The notes below the pieces were generated by a model, which worked only from the letters and a program-made list of their open reading frames with translations, was not told the origin of the DNA and ran no database searches. Source: Meghimatium bilineatum (Eukaryota > Mollusca > Gastropoda > Stylommatophora > Philomycidae). From it: DNA of 64,000 nt. Made by a program: the position numbers and the translations under genes. Of this stretch, positions 25,701 to 40,700 are shown piece after piece. Positions within the stretch are counted from its first letter, which is position 1, and every line of letters begins with the position of its first letter. The stretch is taken from positions 1,617,834 to 1,681,833 of the forward strand of contig CM067298.1 in assembly GCA_034231615.1 (NCBI GenBank), in the 5' to 3' direction.

Positions 25701-28700
25701 GAAGCATGTAAAAAATATCAAAAATAAAGCACTTAAACGGCTACAACTACTGAAAAGACACTGGCACATCTTGGGGATCAGACAAGGATACCCTTAGAGG
25801 ACTATTCCTTGGTTACATACGTTCTGCTTTAGAATACAACAGTGCACTCCTCACAACATGTTCCACGACAAATGTAGAATCCCTAGACAGAGCGCAGAAC
25901 AATGCCCTACGTCTTATTAGTGGAGCAATGAGATCTACACCGACGGCTGCATGTGAAATACATACGAATGTAGAACCCCTTGAGATGCGGAGAGATATGG
26001 CTGCACTGGAGGCTTATGAAAGAAGCAAAAGAATGAACAAAGACCACCAAAATAAACAACTTGTAGAAAACTGGGAACCAAACCACAGAATAAAACAAAA
26101 GTCAGTCCTGAGCCATGTCAATGAAATAAAAGACAGTTACCACCTTCCAGACAAGAGACAAAAACTGCAAAGAGTAGAAAAATGTTTACCACCACATGCA
26201 GGCTTTAAATTGCTAGAAATCAAAACACAGTTAAGAGATAATGCAACGAAACGTTCCGACCCAGTAAGTCTTATGAAATAACACAGAAAACAATAGACAC
26301 CTACCCAGAACAATGGATTCATGTCTATACTGATGGGTCTGCCTTCAAAGCCATCATCAAAGCAGGTTATGGTGTCTATATAGAATATCAAGACAAAACA
26401 TCTGATGAGTTGTTTGATGCCTGTGGGGAGATATGTTCTAACTATGAAGCTGAAATAACAGCACTAGAAATTGCCTTGTACCACCTGAAGACCATATTTG
26501 ATGCCTTCCCATCAAAAGTCCAAAACATTGTTATTTTTACAGCAGACTCTATGTCTGCTCTCCAAGCATTGGAATATGATGGACATTGTAAACCCCAGCT
26601 AGCTGAAATATACCACCATGCAAACCAGCTGCTCACATCTTATGATGTCAACATTGTTATGCAGTGGATTCCTGGCCACTCAAACACACCTGGTAATGAT
26701 ACGGCAGACAGACTAGCAAAGAGGGGAGCACAACAAGAACAGCCTTATACAGAAACAACAATGCACACAGTTAAAATGATGTTGAAATCTGTGAACAAAG
26801 AAAATTGGATGAACAGATGGGCCATGGGAAACACTGGGAGGGAAATCTATAAATATATGACCAGCCCAAATCCTAAAGACAACATCAACCTCCTAGGAAG
26901 GAAAGACCAGATTATCATCTTCAGACTGCACACACATGTACAGCTTAACAATCACCTGAACAAAATACAACCAAAACACACTCCAGGGTGCCGGCTGTGC
27001 ACTCATCCATATGAAACTGTTGACCACCCCCTTTTTGAATGTCCAGCGCTGGATGACATCAGGGAAATGCTTCTCCCTCCAGGGCCAGATAAATGGAACA
27101 CATTATATGGAACAAAACAACAACTCACAAACACATGCATATATCACACAATCGCATTGGGTCAAAGGGCATGAGCCCATGGACCGCTGGATCAGCAACC
27201 AACCAACCATTAACATGTACATGGAAACAGACGAGGGTTCATTGATGTGGCCAGTTGCTTAAATTGCAGCGGTGGAAAAACATGTTGATGACCATGATGG
27301 CAGTAGAGACCTGGGGCTCATTGTTATGAAACTATAATTCAAATTTCTAGCATGCAGCGGAAATCTCTGGGCTTGCCAACACATGTCAAGCCAGGAGCAC
27401 AGAAATATGCAAGAAATGCAGTGCTGACTAGATGCCAAATATGTTATATTTAAATATTATAATGACAGACTACCTGTCTCATGGCAACATAGTTAATGGT
27501 CAGGACTATGCAGATCTCCTTACCAAATTAAGAAAATCTGTGACCAGAAAATTATGGACAACATGCATTTTGGCATGAGTAAATTCTGCCCTTGCTTCAA
27601 GACAATGCATCCTTCCATAAAGCACAGCTTGTACTGCAAACGGCCAACGATTTGAATATTGAATTTCTTTCCCACTCACCATATTCTTTAGATTTGGCTC
27701 CTATGGAATTTTTTATTTTTTTCAAATCTTAAAAAACAGTTGAAAGGAAATCAATTTAACAGTGACAAAGATGTTATACTTGATTGCGATAATTAGTTTA
27801 GTTTGAAAAATAAGTTGTTTTATTCCGGTATTTTTGAACTACTATTTGCAGACGATCAAAGTCTAATATACTAAAATAACAAAAACTTGCAAAACCATAT
27901 TAACTCAATGCTATTATAGCATGTAAGAAGTACAACATAAAAATTAACATGTAAAATAGAACAGAAGTTATGAAAAACAGCAAGTCTGCAACACCCAATG
28001 AATATAACAATAGATAACACCAAAGTGAAACAAGCTAAAGAATTTAAATATCTCGGCAGCATTTTTTCCAAAAATGAAAGACTAAACAGAGAAATAGAAA
28101 CAAGGTACAAAAAAAGCAAACAATGTGACCTACCGACTTTACCATAACTTCTCCATCCAAAGATCAAGATGGAAATCAAGACAGATAATATCTACAATGT
28201 TTATACCAACACACCGTTACCAATTTCAAACATGGTCTTTAACAGTATCACAGCAAAGGAAAATCGTTACATGTGAAATGAAGTGTCTGAGAAAAGCTGC
28301 AATGGTTACTGAACTAGATAAAATAAGAAATGAATAAATTAGGAAATGAGTTGGTATAATATCATGTATTGAACATATTGAAAGACGGCAAGTAAAATGA
28401 TTCGGTCACCTTATGAAAATGAACCCAAGCCAAATACCAAATAACAATATGCTTTGTTGGGTGTAGTTATGGTGGTGAGGATTGATCTGTGGTCACTTCC
28501 AATAAGAGCATAAACAAAAAAATTATACGAACATAAGGACAAAGGTGGAGCGAGAAAACAGTGGATAGAAAACATTGAGATACCCTTGAACAAACATGGA
28601 TTCAACACAACTAAGTCAACACATCTGGTTTTGGAATGAAAACTGAGGCTCCCACCCGTATGTTTAACAGTACGTGTGGATAATATGAACCATCATCCGC

Positions 28701-31700
28701 TTGGGAAAACACAATAGGTCTTGTCTAAGCGATGCAGAGATGGCAGAAATTCATATGGTGACTACTGTGTCAAGTTTCAACTTTCTACTTACTTCTTTGT
28801 GATCAGGGTTTAAGGTATATAACAAGCCCTATGCATGCAGACAGAATACACATGTAGACAGAATACACATGCAGACAGAATACACATGTAGACAGAATAC
28901 ACATGTAAATAGAAAACAAATATAAACTTGAGAGAAAACACCAACAAACTGACAGAGAAAAGAGAACAAATAAAATATTATTTTCAAAAGACAAGAGTTG
29001 TAAGTCTGACCTCCAAATCTGCCCCAGCTAAGACTGCTCCTCGAAGATCACAGTTTTGTAAGTTTGCATTTTTCAAATTTGCAACTCTTAAATTTACTCC
29101 TGCCATATGGCTGCCTCCTAAGTCCACATTCTTCATGAGAGCACCTGCAGAAATTAACAGGAAAGTACAGTATTATAAACACACACACACACAAAAACCA
29201 GAAGCAAACTTAATTGTGAATTTCTGAGGCATAGTGGTTAATGTAGTTGTGGGTTCGGATCCGACTCATGACTTCATGTTTACAAGGTACATTTGTTCAA
29301 AGATCCCTGGAAATTATTACTGTAAGCTATGAAATTACTCTCAGCAAGCAGTATGTCGTTTCTTTGAAAGACTAGAGCACACCTAGGGAAAACAGAGTAC
29401 AATAAAGTCAACCTTTCAAAACTTTCTTTTTTTAACTAATTTCATATTTCAAACAAAATTTGACTAACATCAATGTCAGCCAACCTGGCATACTTATTCT
29501 CATGCTCCTGGCATATTATCGTGCAGATCATTGGTTATGATAAATCAGAGTCAGGAACAATATGTTTCAAATGTTACCCAAACTGACAGTGGGGAATTTG
29601 CTGTTGCTTGCTCTCTTCTAGGTTATTGTTCACACGTACTTGGATCAAGTCCGAGGGACAGTTACTCGCTGACACATTGACGACATCTAGGACTACGGCC
29701 CTGGTCTATATTGTCTCAAATTATTGTTGGAAACAGCTAACACTGGTGATCAGAATGATAAGAAGATGAGGTTCAAATCACAGGGAAGGACATAGCAAAA
29801 CTATCTGCTGCCTGCAATAACCACTCAGACATAGTAAAGCTACCTGCTGCCTGCAATAACCACTCAGAGATGGAAAACTATCAGATGACAAATATAAATA
29901 ACCCAAATTTCAGAGGATATCCAAGAAAGTGGAGAGTGCCACAGTAATAAAACTAAGAAGCTAAAACAGCTAAGATAATGTATTATTGTTACTGCTTAGT
30001 TATATTAGTTACTATTTGTTTGTTATATTAGTTACTATTTGTTTGTTATATTAGTTACTATTTGTTTGTTATATTAGTTACTACTTGTTTGTTATATTAG
30101 TTACTATTTGTTTGTTATATTAGTTACTATTTGTTTGTTATATTAGTTACTACTTGTTTGTTATATTAGTTACTACTTGTTTGTTATATTAGTTACTATT
30201 TGTTTGTTATATTAGTTACTACTTGTTTGTTATATTAGTTACTATTTGTTTGTTATATTAGTTACTACTTGTTTGTTATATTAGTTACTATTTGCTTGTT
30301 ATATTAGTTACTATTTGTTTGTTATATTAGTTACTATTTGTTTGTTATATTAGTTACTATTTGTTTGTTATATTAGTTACTATTTGCTTGTTATATTAGT
30401 TACTATTTGCTTGTTATATTAGTTACTATTTGTTTGTTATATTAGTTACTATTTGTTTGTTATATTAGTTACTATTTGTTTGTTATATTAGTTACTATTT
30501 GTTTGTTATATTAGTTACTATTTGTTTGTTATATTAGTTACTATTTGTTTGTAATATTAGTTACTATTTGTTTGTTATATTAGTTACTACTTGTTTGTTA
30601 TATTAGTTACTACTTGTTTGTTATATTAGTTACTATTTGCTTGTTATATTAGTTACTATTTGTTTGTTATATTAGTTACTACTTGTTTGTTATATTAGTT
30701 ACTATTTCTTTGTTATATTAGTTACTATTTCTTTGTTATATTAGTTACTATTTGTTTGTTATATTAGTTACTATTTGTTTGTTATATTAGTTACTATTTG
30801 TTTGTTATATTAGTTACTATTTGTTTGTTATATTAGTTACTATTTGTTTGTTATATTAGTTACTATTTGTTTGTTATATTAGTTACTATTTCTTTCTTAT
30901 ATTAGTTACTATTTGTTTGTTATATTAGTTACTATTTCTTTGTTATATTAGTTACTATTTGTTTGTTATATTAGTTACTATTTGTTTGTTATATTAGTTA
31001 CTATTTGTTTGTTATATTAGTTACTACTTGTTTGTTATATTAGTTACTACTTGTTTGTTATATTAGTTACTATTTGCTTGTTATATTAGTTACTATTGGT
31101 TTGTTATATTAGTTACTACTTGTTTGTTATATTAGTTACTATTTGTTTGTTATATTAGTTACTATTTGTTTGTTATATTAGTTACTATTTGTTTGTTATA
31201 TTAGTTACTATTTGTTTGTTATATTAGTTACTATTTGCTTGTTATATTAGTTACTATTTGTTTGTTATATTAGTTACTATTTGTTTGTTATATTAGTTAC
31301 TATTTGTTTGTTATATTAGTTACTATTTCTTTGTTATATTAGTTACTATTTGCTTGTTATATTAGTTACTATTTGTTTGTTATATTAGTTACTACTTGTT
31401 TGTTATATTAGTTACTATTTGTTTGTTATATTAGTTACTACTTGTTTGTTATATTAGTTACTACTTGTTTGTTATATTAGTTACTATTTGTTTGTTATAT
31501 TAGTTACTATTTGTTTGCTATATTAGTTACTATTTGTTTGTTATATTAGTTACTACTTGTTTGTTATATTAGTTACTATTTGTTTGTTATATTAGTTACT
31601 ATTTCTTTCTTATATTAGTTACTATTTGCTTGTTATATTAGTTACTATTTGTTTGTTATATTAGTTACTATTTGTTTGTTATATTAGTTATTACTTGTTT

Positions 31701-34700
31701 GTTATATTAGTTACTATTTGCATGTTATATTAGTTACTACTTGTTTGTTATATAAGTTACTATTTCTTTGTTATATTAGTTACTATTTGTTTGTTATATT
31801 AGTTACTATTTGTTTGTTATATTAGTTACTATTTGTTTGTTATATTAGTTACTATTTCTTTGTTATATTAGTTACTATTTGCTTGTTATATTAGTTACTA
31901 TTTGTTTGTTATATTAGTTACTATTTGTTTGTTATATTAGTTACTATTTGTTTGTTATATTAGTTACTATTTCTTTGTTATATTAGTTACTATTTGCTTG
32001 TTATATTAGTTACTATTTGTTTGTTATATTAGTTACTATTTGTTTGTTATATTAGTTACTACTTGTTTGTTATATTAGTTACTATTTGTTTGTTATATTA
32101 GTTACTACTTGTTTGTTATATTAGTTACTATTTGTTTGTTATATTAGTTACTATTTGTTTGTTATATTAGTTACTATTTGTTTGCTATATTAGTTACTAT
32201 TTCTTTGTTATATTAGTTACTATTTGTTTGTTATATTAGTTACTATTTGTTTGTTATATTAGTTACTATTTCTTTCTTATATTAGTTACTATTTGCTTGT
32301 TATATTAGTTACTATTTGTTTGTTATATTAGTTACTATTTGTTTGTTATATTAGTTATTACTTGTTTGTTATATTAGTTACTATTTGCTTGTTATATTAG
32401 TTACTACTTGTTTGTTATATTAGTTACTATTTGTTTGTTATATTAGTTACTATTTGTTTGTTATATTAGTTACTATTTCTTTGTTATATTAGTTACTATT
32501 TCTTTGTTATATTAGTTACTATTTGTTTGTTATATTAGTTACTATTTGTTTGTTATATTAGTTACTACTTGTTTGTTATATTAGTTACTACTTGTTTGTT
32601 ATATTAGTTACTATTTGTTTGTTATATTAGTTACTATTTGTTTGTTATATTAGTTACTACTTGTTTGTTATATTAGTTACTACTTGTTTGTTATATTAGT
32701 TACTACTTGTTTGTTATATTAGTTACTATTTGCTTGTTATATTAGTTACTATTTGTTTGTTATATTAGTTACTATTTGTTTGTTATATTAGTTACTATTT
32801 GTTTGTTATATTAGTTACTATTTGCTTGTTATATTAGTTACTATTTGTTTGTTATATTAGTTACTATTTGTTTGTTATATTAGTTACTACTTGTTTGTTA
32901 TATTAGTTACTATTTCTTTGTTATATTAGTTACTATTTGTTTGTTATATTAGTTACTATTTGTTTGTTATATTAGTTACTATTTGTTTGTTATATTAGTT
33001 ACTATTTCTTTGTTATATTAGTTACTATTTGCTTGTTATATTAGTTACTATTTGTTTGTTATATTAGTTACTATTTGTTTGTTATATTAGTTACTATTTC
33101 TTTGTTATATTAGTTACTATTTGCTTGTTATATTAGTTACTATTTGTTTGTTATATTAGTTACTACTTGTTTGTTATATTAGTTACTACTTGTGTGTTAT
33201 ATTAGTTACTATTTGTTTGTTATATTAGTTACTACTTCTTTGTTATATTAGTTACTATTTGTTTGTTATATTAGTTACTACTTGTTTGTTATATTAGTTA
33301 CTATTTGTTTGTTATATTAGTTACTATTTGCATGTTATATTAGTTACTATTTGTTTGTTATATTAGTTACTATTGCAATATTAGTTACTATTTGCTTGTT
33401 ATATTAGTTACTATTTGTTTGTTATATTAGTTACTATTTACTTGTTATATTAGTTACTATTTCTTTGTTATATTAGTTACTATTTGTTTGTTATATTAGT
33501 TACTATTTGTTTGTTATATTAGTTACTACTTGTTTGTTATATTAGTTACTATTTGCTTGTTATATTAGTTACTATTTGCTTGTTATATTAGTTACTATTT
33601 GTTTGTTATATTAGTTACTATTTGTTTGTTATATTAGTTACTATTTGTTTGTTATATTAGTTACTATTTGTTTGTTATATTAGTTACTATTTGTTTGTTA
33701 TATTAGTTACTATTTGCTTGTTATATTAGTTACTATTTGTTTGTTATATAAGTTACCAGTAACAATAATACATTTTCACTATTGTTATCACTATCAGCTG
33801 ACCCTGACAGAAAAATGAAACTCATTAAAGACAAAATGAACAAGCACCAGGAACAAGTAGAAATACAGAGAAAATCTGGTCACCTGGGCAAGGTCAAGAT
33901 GATGAAAAGCTCATTAATCCACTGCATATGAAAACAAGTATTGTCAAGTTAGCTATAATTATCAAAACTCATCAGGGATTTTTTCAAAAATTAACGAGCG
34001 AAATAAAAAATGTTTCCCTGTGAAAAAACTGTTGCTCTTTTTAGAATCGGCAAGTGAAATATACCCAAAACCTGGTATAAATACCCAGGCACCGAAACAA
34101 TTGTTGTTGTTGACCTGTATCAATCTATGATCATGTTTTGTGGTTTTGTGTGCTGCTTTCTGATGAAGACAGATATGTCAGACCATTGGCACAAATAAAA
34201 CAGTGACACATCCTGCAAAAAACTAGTAGAACCATTGTCCTGCTACAAGAGAGATCCAGCGGAAGTATGAGAACGAACACTGAAGAAGAAGAATAAGAAT
34301 TCAGTTTGTATGTATGCACATGGATGTGACAGTTATGTCAGTGGATGTGCCATGTATGCACATGGATGTGACAGTTATGTCAGTGGATGTGCCATGTATG
34401 CACATGGATGTGACAGTTATGTCAGTGGATGTGCAATGTATGCAAAAGTTATATAAGTGGATGTGCCATGTATGCGACAGTTATGTCAGTGGATGTGCCA
34501 TGGATGTGACAGTTATGTCAGTGGATGTGCCATGGATGTGACAGTTATTTCAGTGGATGTGCCATGTATGCAACAGTTATGTCAGTGGATGTGTCATGTA
34601 TATGAGTTATGTCAGTGGATGTGCCATGTATGCAAGTTATATCAGTGGATGTGCCATGTATGCACATAGATGCGACAGTTTTAAAAATACAAATATACTA

Positions 34701-37700
34701 AGTACAGTCATCCCTCGGTTCATTTATCAAGGCCTCAGTACATTGCGCATTGTTAAAAAATATTCATCAAAATTGAGGAATTGCAGTGCGAAAGTTTCAT
34801 GCATGCCAGCAGAAGGCAGGGTGTTCCCACACAATTCAAAATCCACGTCTCTGATTGGCTGACTAGCATTCCGCCATTTGATATCCCTCCAACTCAGGAA
34901 TCTCGCAAACTGAAAACCTAGACGTTTCCCCCATCTTCGCTCTCATACCCAGCGAAGACGACCTATCATTCAAGTGAATTATGTACCTTGTTATAAAAGA
35001 AAAGTTGTTATAAGAATAAAAGAGTTCTAAAAACATATTTACAGTATATACACTTTACACACACACGTATCATATTTATATCATTTATACATTATTTTAT
35101 GTATGTTATTTATACTATTAATATTTTATTTACATGTTTGAAACTATTCTTTAATGTTATAATGATAACATATGCACTTATATGGTTTCATATACACTTA
35201 TTGATATTATACATACACAAAAAATGTATGTGTGTTAAAAATGAGAGGATGACACTACTTCATGGTTTTTCACTTATCGCGGCTGGTTCTGGTCCCTATT
35301 AACTGCGATAACTGAGGGGTGACTGTATTATAATAATACTTACAAATTATAATAATAATAATACCACATAATGTCATAAATTTAATTACCATAAAATTGA
35401 AAATCAGCAAACGAAAGGATAAAAAACATTTTAATAATTGATAGATGTCTTAAAGTTTGTGGCTAGTAAGATGGACACTACTATCAGACCATTGTTTGTA
35501 TTTATAGATGTCTGGAAGTTTGTGGCTGGTATGATGGACGTTACTATCTGACCATTGTTTGTATTTATAGATGTCTTGAAGTTTGTGGCCGGTATGATGG
35601 ACGTTACTATCTGACCATTGTTTGTATTTATAGATGTCTTGAAGTTTGTGGCCGGTATGATGGACGTTACTATCTGACCATTGTTGGTATTTATAGCTAT
35701 AACCATAAAAGTATTCTTTTATATTTTTAAAATGTATTTTGTAACAAGGTCAGGCCATGAAATTATTTGATTGTTATCAATTGTACATTCAAATTTCCTG
35801 ACTGATTCATCATACCTTGGTGATTTCCGTAGCATACTGGTTAAACTGTTCGCTATGTACTCAAGAGGATGTAGGTTCAAATTCTGCTCAGTGTCTCTTT
35901 ATAAAGTGGATTTTTTTCTCAGATCTGTGAGGATTATCGCTTGAAGCTATGGAGTTACATGCTGTAAAAAGTAATCTCGGCAGATGACATGCAACTTCAT
36001 TGAGAGAGGGATGGAGTACATATAGGATAACCCAAGTACAATGAAATCCATCCTCTATGGCTCTTGAGACATTTTTTTTTATTAATCATAACTAATAATC
36101 TGAACACATAATTAGATGCCCGTCCTTTTGTAGTTGGAGCCCGAAATGGAAGAAAAGAATAGTAACACTGTTTACTTTCCATGCATGTCATAGGAGGCGA
36201 CTAAGGAGATTTTTGGGTGGTTGGTTGTCCAATTCCATACAGGGTGAAAGTGATCCAGAACTATGCTGAAATTGGATGTGTCAGGCTGAGGGCGTAGATA
36301 TCGCAGCTAAACTGTAATCTATGATACAACGGGCGAATGCAGAAGAAGAATATGTCAAGTGTATAAGAAGAATTGGAATGAATTTATGAAACAATTGACA
36401 TATCAATTACCCTCCATATTAGCTCTGCTGCCAGCTGGATCTTCAAAGTAGCAACCCCTCAGAGATGTGCCCTCCAGGTTAGCACATAGCATCTTGACAC
36501 CCAGCAGATTAGCAGCCTGAATGAGAAACACATGACATGTGACTACAGATTGTACAATGTGACTACAGCCTGAATGAGAAACACATGACGTGACTACAGA
36601 TTGTACAATGTGACTACAGCCTGAATGAGAAACACATGGCATGTGACTACAGATTGTACAATGTGACTACAGATTGTACAATATGACTACAGATTGTACA
36701 ATGTGACTACAGATTGTACAATGTGACTACAGATTGTACAATGTGACTACAGCCTGAATGAGAAACACATGGCATGTGACTACAGATTGTACAATGTGAC
36801 TACAGATTGTACAACGTGACTACAGATTGTACAATGTGACTACAGATTGTACAATGTGACTACAGATTGTACAATGTGACTACAGATTGTACAATGTGTT
36901 TATAACATCTTCAGCTCCTGTATACTCATGCTAGGTCAATTACCTTTACTTTGCTCAATACAAATTACATACCCTAACTTACCCCCACCCACATATTGGA
37001 TTGGATGTTTTTTTTTTAAATGGTGTAATGATGAAAAAATGCATATAAACATATTTGTAAAATAACTGACTCGTTAGTTAGTTAGTTAGTCGTCGGATCA
37101 TCATCAATGCACAATGGACACATCCATAGTTGCTCCGATTTCTCCTTGAGTGTATCCGCCATCACACTTCTGCTGACAGTACCGGTCCTATGCTGGTTGA
37201 CCATCATTCTTCTGCGCCCTCCAAAATGTTCACCTCTAGCAACACCGCATTTCAATCCCTGATCTTTAATCCTAGCCATTGAAAAGGAATCATCATCCAC
37301 ATTAGTCTCACTCTCGCGTATTATATCTCTTAAGGAGTTCAAAACGTCAGCGTGATCCATTGCCCCATCGCCCTGTGCCACAATCGCGCATGATGCCAAT
37401 TGATCCGCTCTTTCATTGCCTCTAACGCCCACATGTCCCGGCACGAAAATAAATGTAACCACTTTCAAGCTTGCCTTTCTCAAGGCCTCAATCCACTGTT
37501 CGCGAACGAGACCCATTTGTACCTTCTTAATCATACTCATAGAGTCACTCAAGATGAAGACCTGCGTTACCTTTTGTGTGCGTAGCCACTCAAATGCCTT
37601 GGTCACCGCCATAGTCTCCATGGTCATACTACTCGTAGTGACCGCAAAGGCACCATTTTCCTGCTTGATCATTTTACCTGCGCACTGAGCTGTAAAGGCC

Positions 37701-40700
37701 CAAGCACTGCGAACATGTCTAATCACAGATCCATCAGTGTATATAATCACATCCCCCTCTTTGGTATTCTCACCGATTAAAGCCTGCACTTCTTCCTCCA
37801 CAGCTGTGGGACACCATTTTCTGCATTCCCTGCTAAGTGATATTACTACTCTCAAACAAGTTTCGAAATCTGTGGGTAGACCTATCCATTCTGCACCTGC
37901 TGCCACATCCTGTAATCTGCACACGCTTTGTATGACATCCTCAGCACGTCCCATCCACGACCTTCCTCTCTTGAGTCTGCTGCCTTTAACTTTCTGTATT
38001 TCGGAATGCAACGGGTGTTCCTTATCTGCATGTATTTGAAGGTACACCCGTGCACGGCAATACTGTAATCTATGCTCAGCTGTTGGGCAGTCAAGTAGGT
38101 ATCGCAGAGCTCTTGTTGATGTGTCTCTTGTGCATCCCAGAATGATACGCATTGCTGCATTCTGGACTCTATCCAGTCTTTCGATCTGAGTTTGGCTAAG
38201 AGTCAGAATTGCCAGTGCATATTCCACCACAGCCACAACCAGACCCTGGTACAAAAGAAATAACAATCTCTGCTCACACTGCGCAGCAGCCTTCATTGCT
38301 GCTAAGCCTTTGCTTGCCCTTATGATAATGTGGTCAACATGTTCCCTGAAACTCAGGCTTCTGTCAAAAAACACACCCAGATATCTCATTGTGCTAGTTC
38401 TTTCTAAACTTTTCCCGGACAACGAAAATTGTGGCATGGGTGTCTTTACCATGTGATTGTTCAAGGAAAACCACGTCACGAATGCCTTAGATGGATTAAC
38501 CACTGCTCCCGTATCTCGACACCAATTTGTCAGTCTGTCCAGCTCCTTCTGTAGTTCCACGACGCACTCTTCTCGATTTCTGCCCTGTCTATACACCAGG
38601 ATATCATCGGCATATGACATCGTTCTGCCAACACCTGTGATTTGATTGCCAGCGATATGTACTGTGTATACATTGAAAAGTACAGGAGATAGAGGTGATC
38701 CTGTGGCAGACCAGGGCTAATAACCATTGGTGCAGATACCCAGTTACCACACTTAAGAACTACAAACCTGTGCATCAGAGCGCCGCCAACCCAACGCACA
38801 ACAAAAGGATTAACTGCAAGATTTAACAGCTGGTGCATCAAGATATCCAAGGACACCCTATTGTACGCATCCTCAAGGTCTATCACATGTCTCCATGCGC
38901 GAATCGAACCCCTCAAAAACATCCTACGCAAATATAGCTGCATTCTGCCATGTCTTCTTTCCTGGACGATATCATCCTACAATGTTGGTAAACACTTATT
39001 TCTTTCAAGATAACACGATACCTTCCAGGCAACAATTTTTTCCAAAAGCTTGCTAATCGTATTCTGCATTGTTATTATTCTGTAGCCTTGTATCCTGGTG
39101 TAGTCCTTCCCAGGTTTGTGTAGTGGGACTAAATAGCTGTGCAACCAGTCTTCTTTCACTGTGCCCTTTAGAAGGCTATTATTGAACATGTCCGCCAACT
39201 CTCCCAACTCCTCATTCCGTTCTTCGACTAATGTCATCGTATCTAATGCCATCTGGCCCTGATTAGTGGGAAATCAGGTGTGGGATAGGCCCCCCTGGTG
39301 AAACGAAGAGGCTCAAAGGGCATGGAGCGAGAAACGGAAAGCAGTAGCACTATGGAAAAGGGCAAGGAAACGTGTTGCGGCTCAGCCCATAGAGGTCGCA
39401 CAATGGAAACGGAAGAAAGATATCTTAGTCCAAACATTCAAAGATTTGCAAAGTCAGCAAAGGCGTCAAAATGGGATGAATTTTGTCAGGAGATCACACA
39501 CGAAAAGTCACTAAAATTGTTCTGGCGGTTACACAAGTCCATGAATGGTCTGACAAGACGCGCGACTATTGCCGACTTCCAGAGCGCCGATACCGTCTGG
39601 CAGAAGACGGACGAGACAAAAGGTGCGGCGTTGCTGGCACCCTACACCGCACAAATTGGTCAGAGAAATGTGGAGGCATATCAAGAAATCAGGAAAAAGA
39701 TTACAGACGTGTGTAAGAACTTGAGCATGGAAAACCATATGCTAATCACAGTTGAAGACATCAGGAAAGCGCTGAAAAGTACAAAAAACTGACTCGTGTT
39801 CTTGTCCTACCAATTTATTCTTTGAATACATTCCTATACCTATCTTGTTGCTATATATGTGAACTTTATATCACTAACACCTTCTTTAAACACAGAGTCA
39901 CATATCTATACTTGGCATAAGTGGAACAAGCCTGAATGCAGAAGCCAGATTGACTTCATATTAACAAAAACCAAGAACAGAAGACAAATCACGGACAGTA
40001 GAACCGTACCTAATTTATCAGATGATACAGACCACCATATGGTGATGGCTACCATCAGAAAACCAAATGCAAGTGAAGATATTTATAAAATAAACAAGAA
40101 AGGCAATGACGAGATCATTAGAATTAACAAGCTTCAAGATGAAAACATATTAAAACTCTTTGAAAGACAAATAGAAGAAAAATACAAGAAATTAGACCCA
40201 GAAACAAGATCAGTAGAAGAAGAGTGGACACAATTTAAAACCTCAGTAATGAACACGGCTAAAGCAATATGTGATACTAAACAACGTGGTAAAGAGGGGA
40301 AAAAGAGCACCACGTGGTGGAGTGAAACTATAAGACAAGGCGTGAAAGAGAAAAAGAAACTATACAAAGACTGGAAACATAACAAAGAACAAGAAACATA
40401 TGAAAAATATGCATTAGCCCGAAAAAAAGTAAAACAAATGATTAAAGAAGCTAAGAGTAAAGCATGGTCTGATTTTGGCAAGAACTTGAATCAGGATTAC
40501 AAAACAGCTACAAAACGCTTCTACAAAACAATCAAAGTTATGAGAACCAGAACAGAAAATCACGATCCTACAGAACTAATAAATGACAGAGAAGGTAATC
40601 CCATTTCAAATAAGCAAAGAACAGTAAAAAGATGGAAAAAATACTTTTCTGAGTTACTAAATACAACACCAAGCAATAATAAAGCACAAGAAACCATAAA

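Noticed and set aside
29994..33757. CRISPR-like regular array
   Set aside because: Units are contiguous without spacers, and the context is a eukaryotic intron. The same holds for the arrays at 8440, 17676 and 61266.
35445..35706. 21-residue repeat protein ([20 protein letters not shown] type)
   Set aside because: Translation of a 63-bp tandem repeat in intron 10; no flanking coding sequence.
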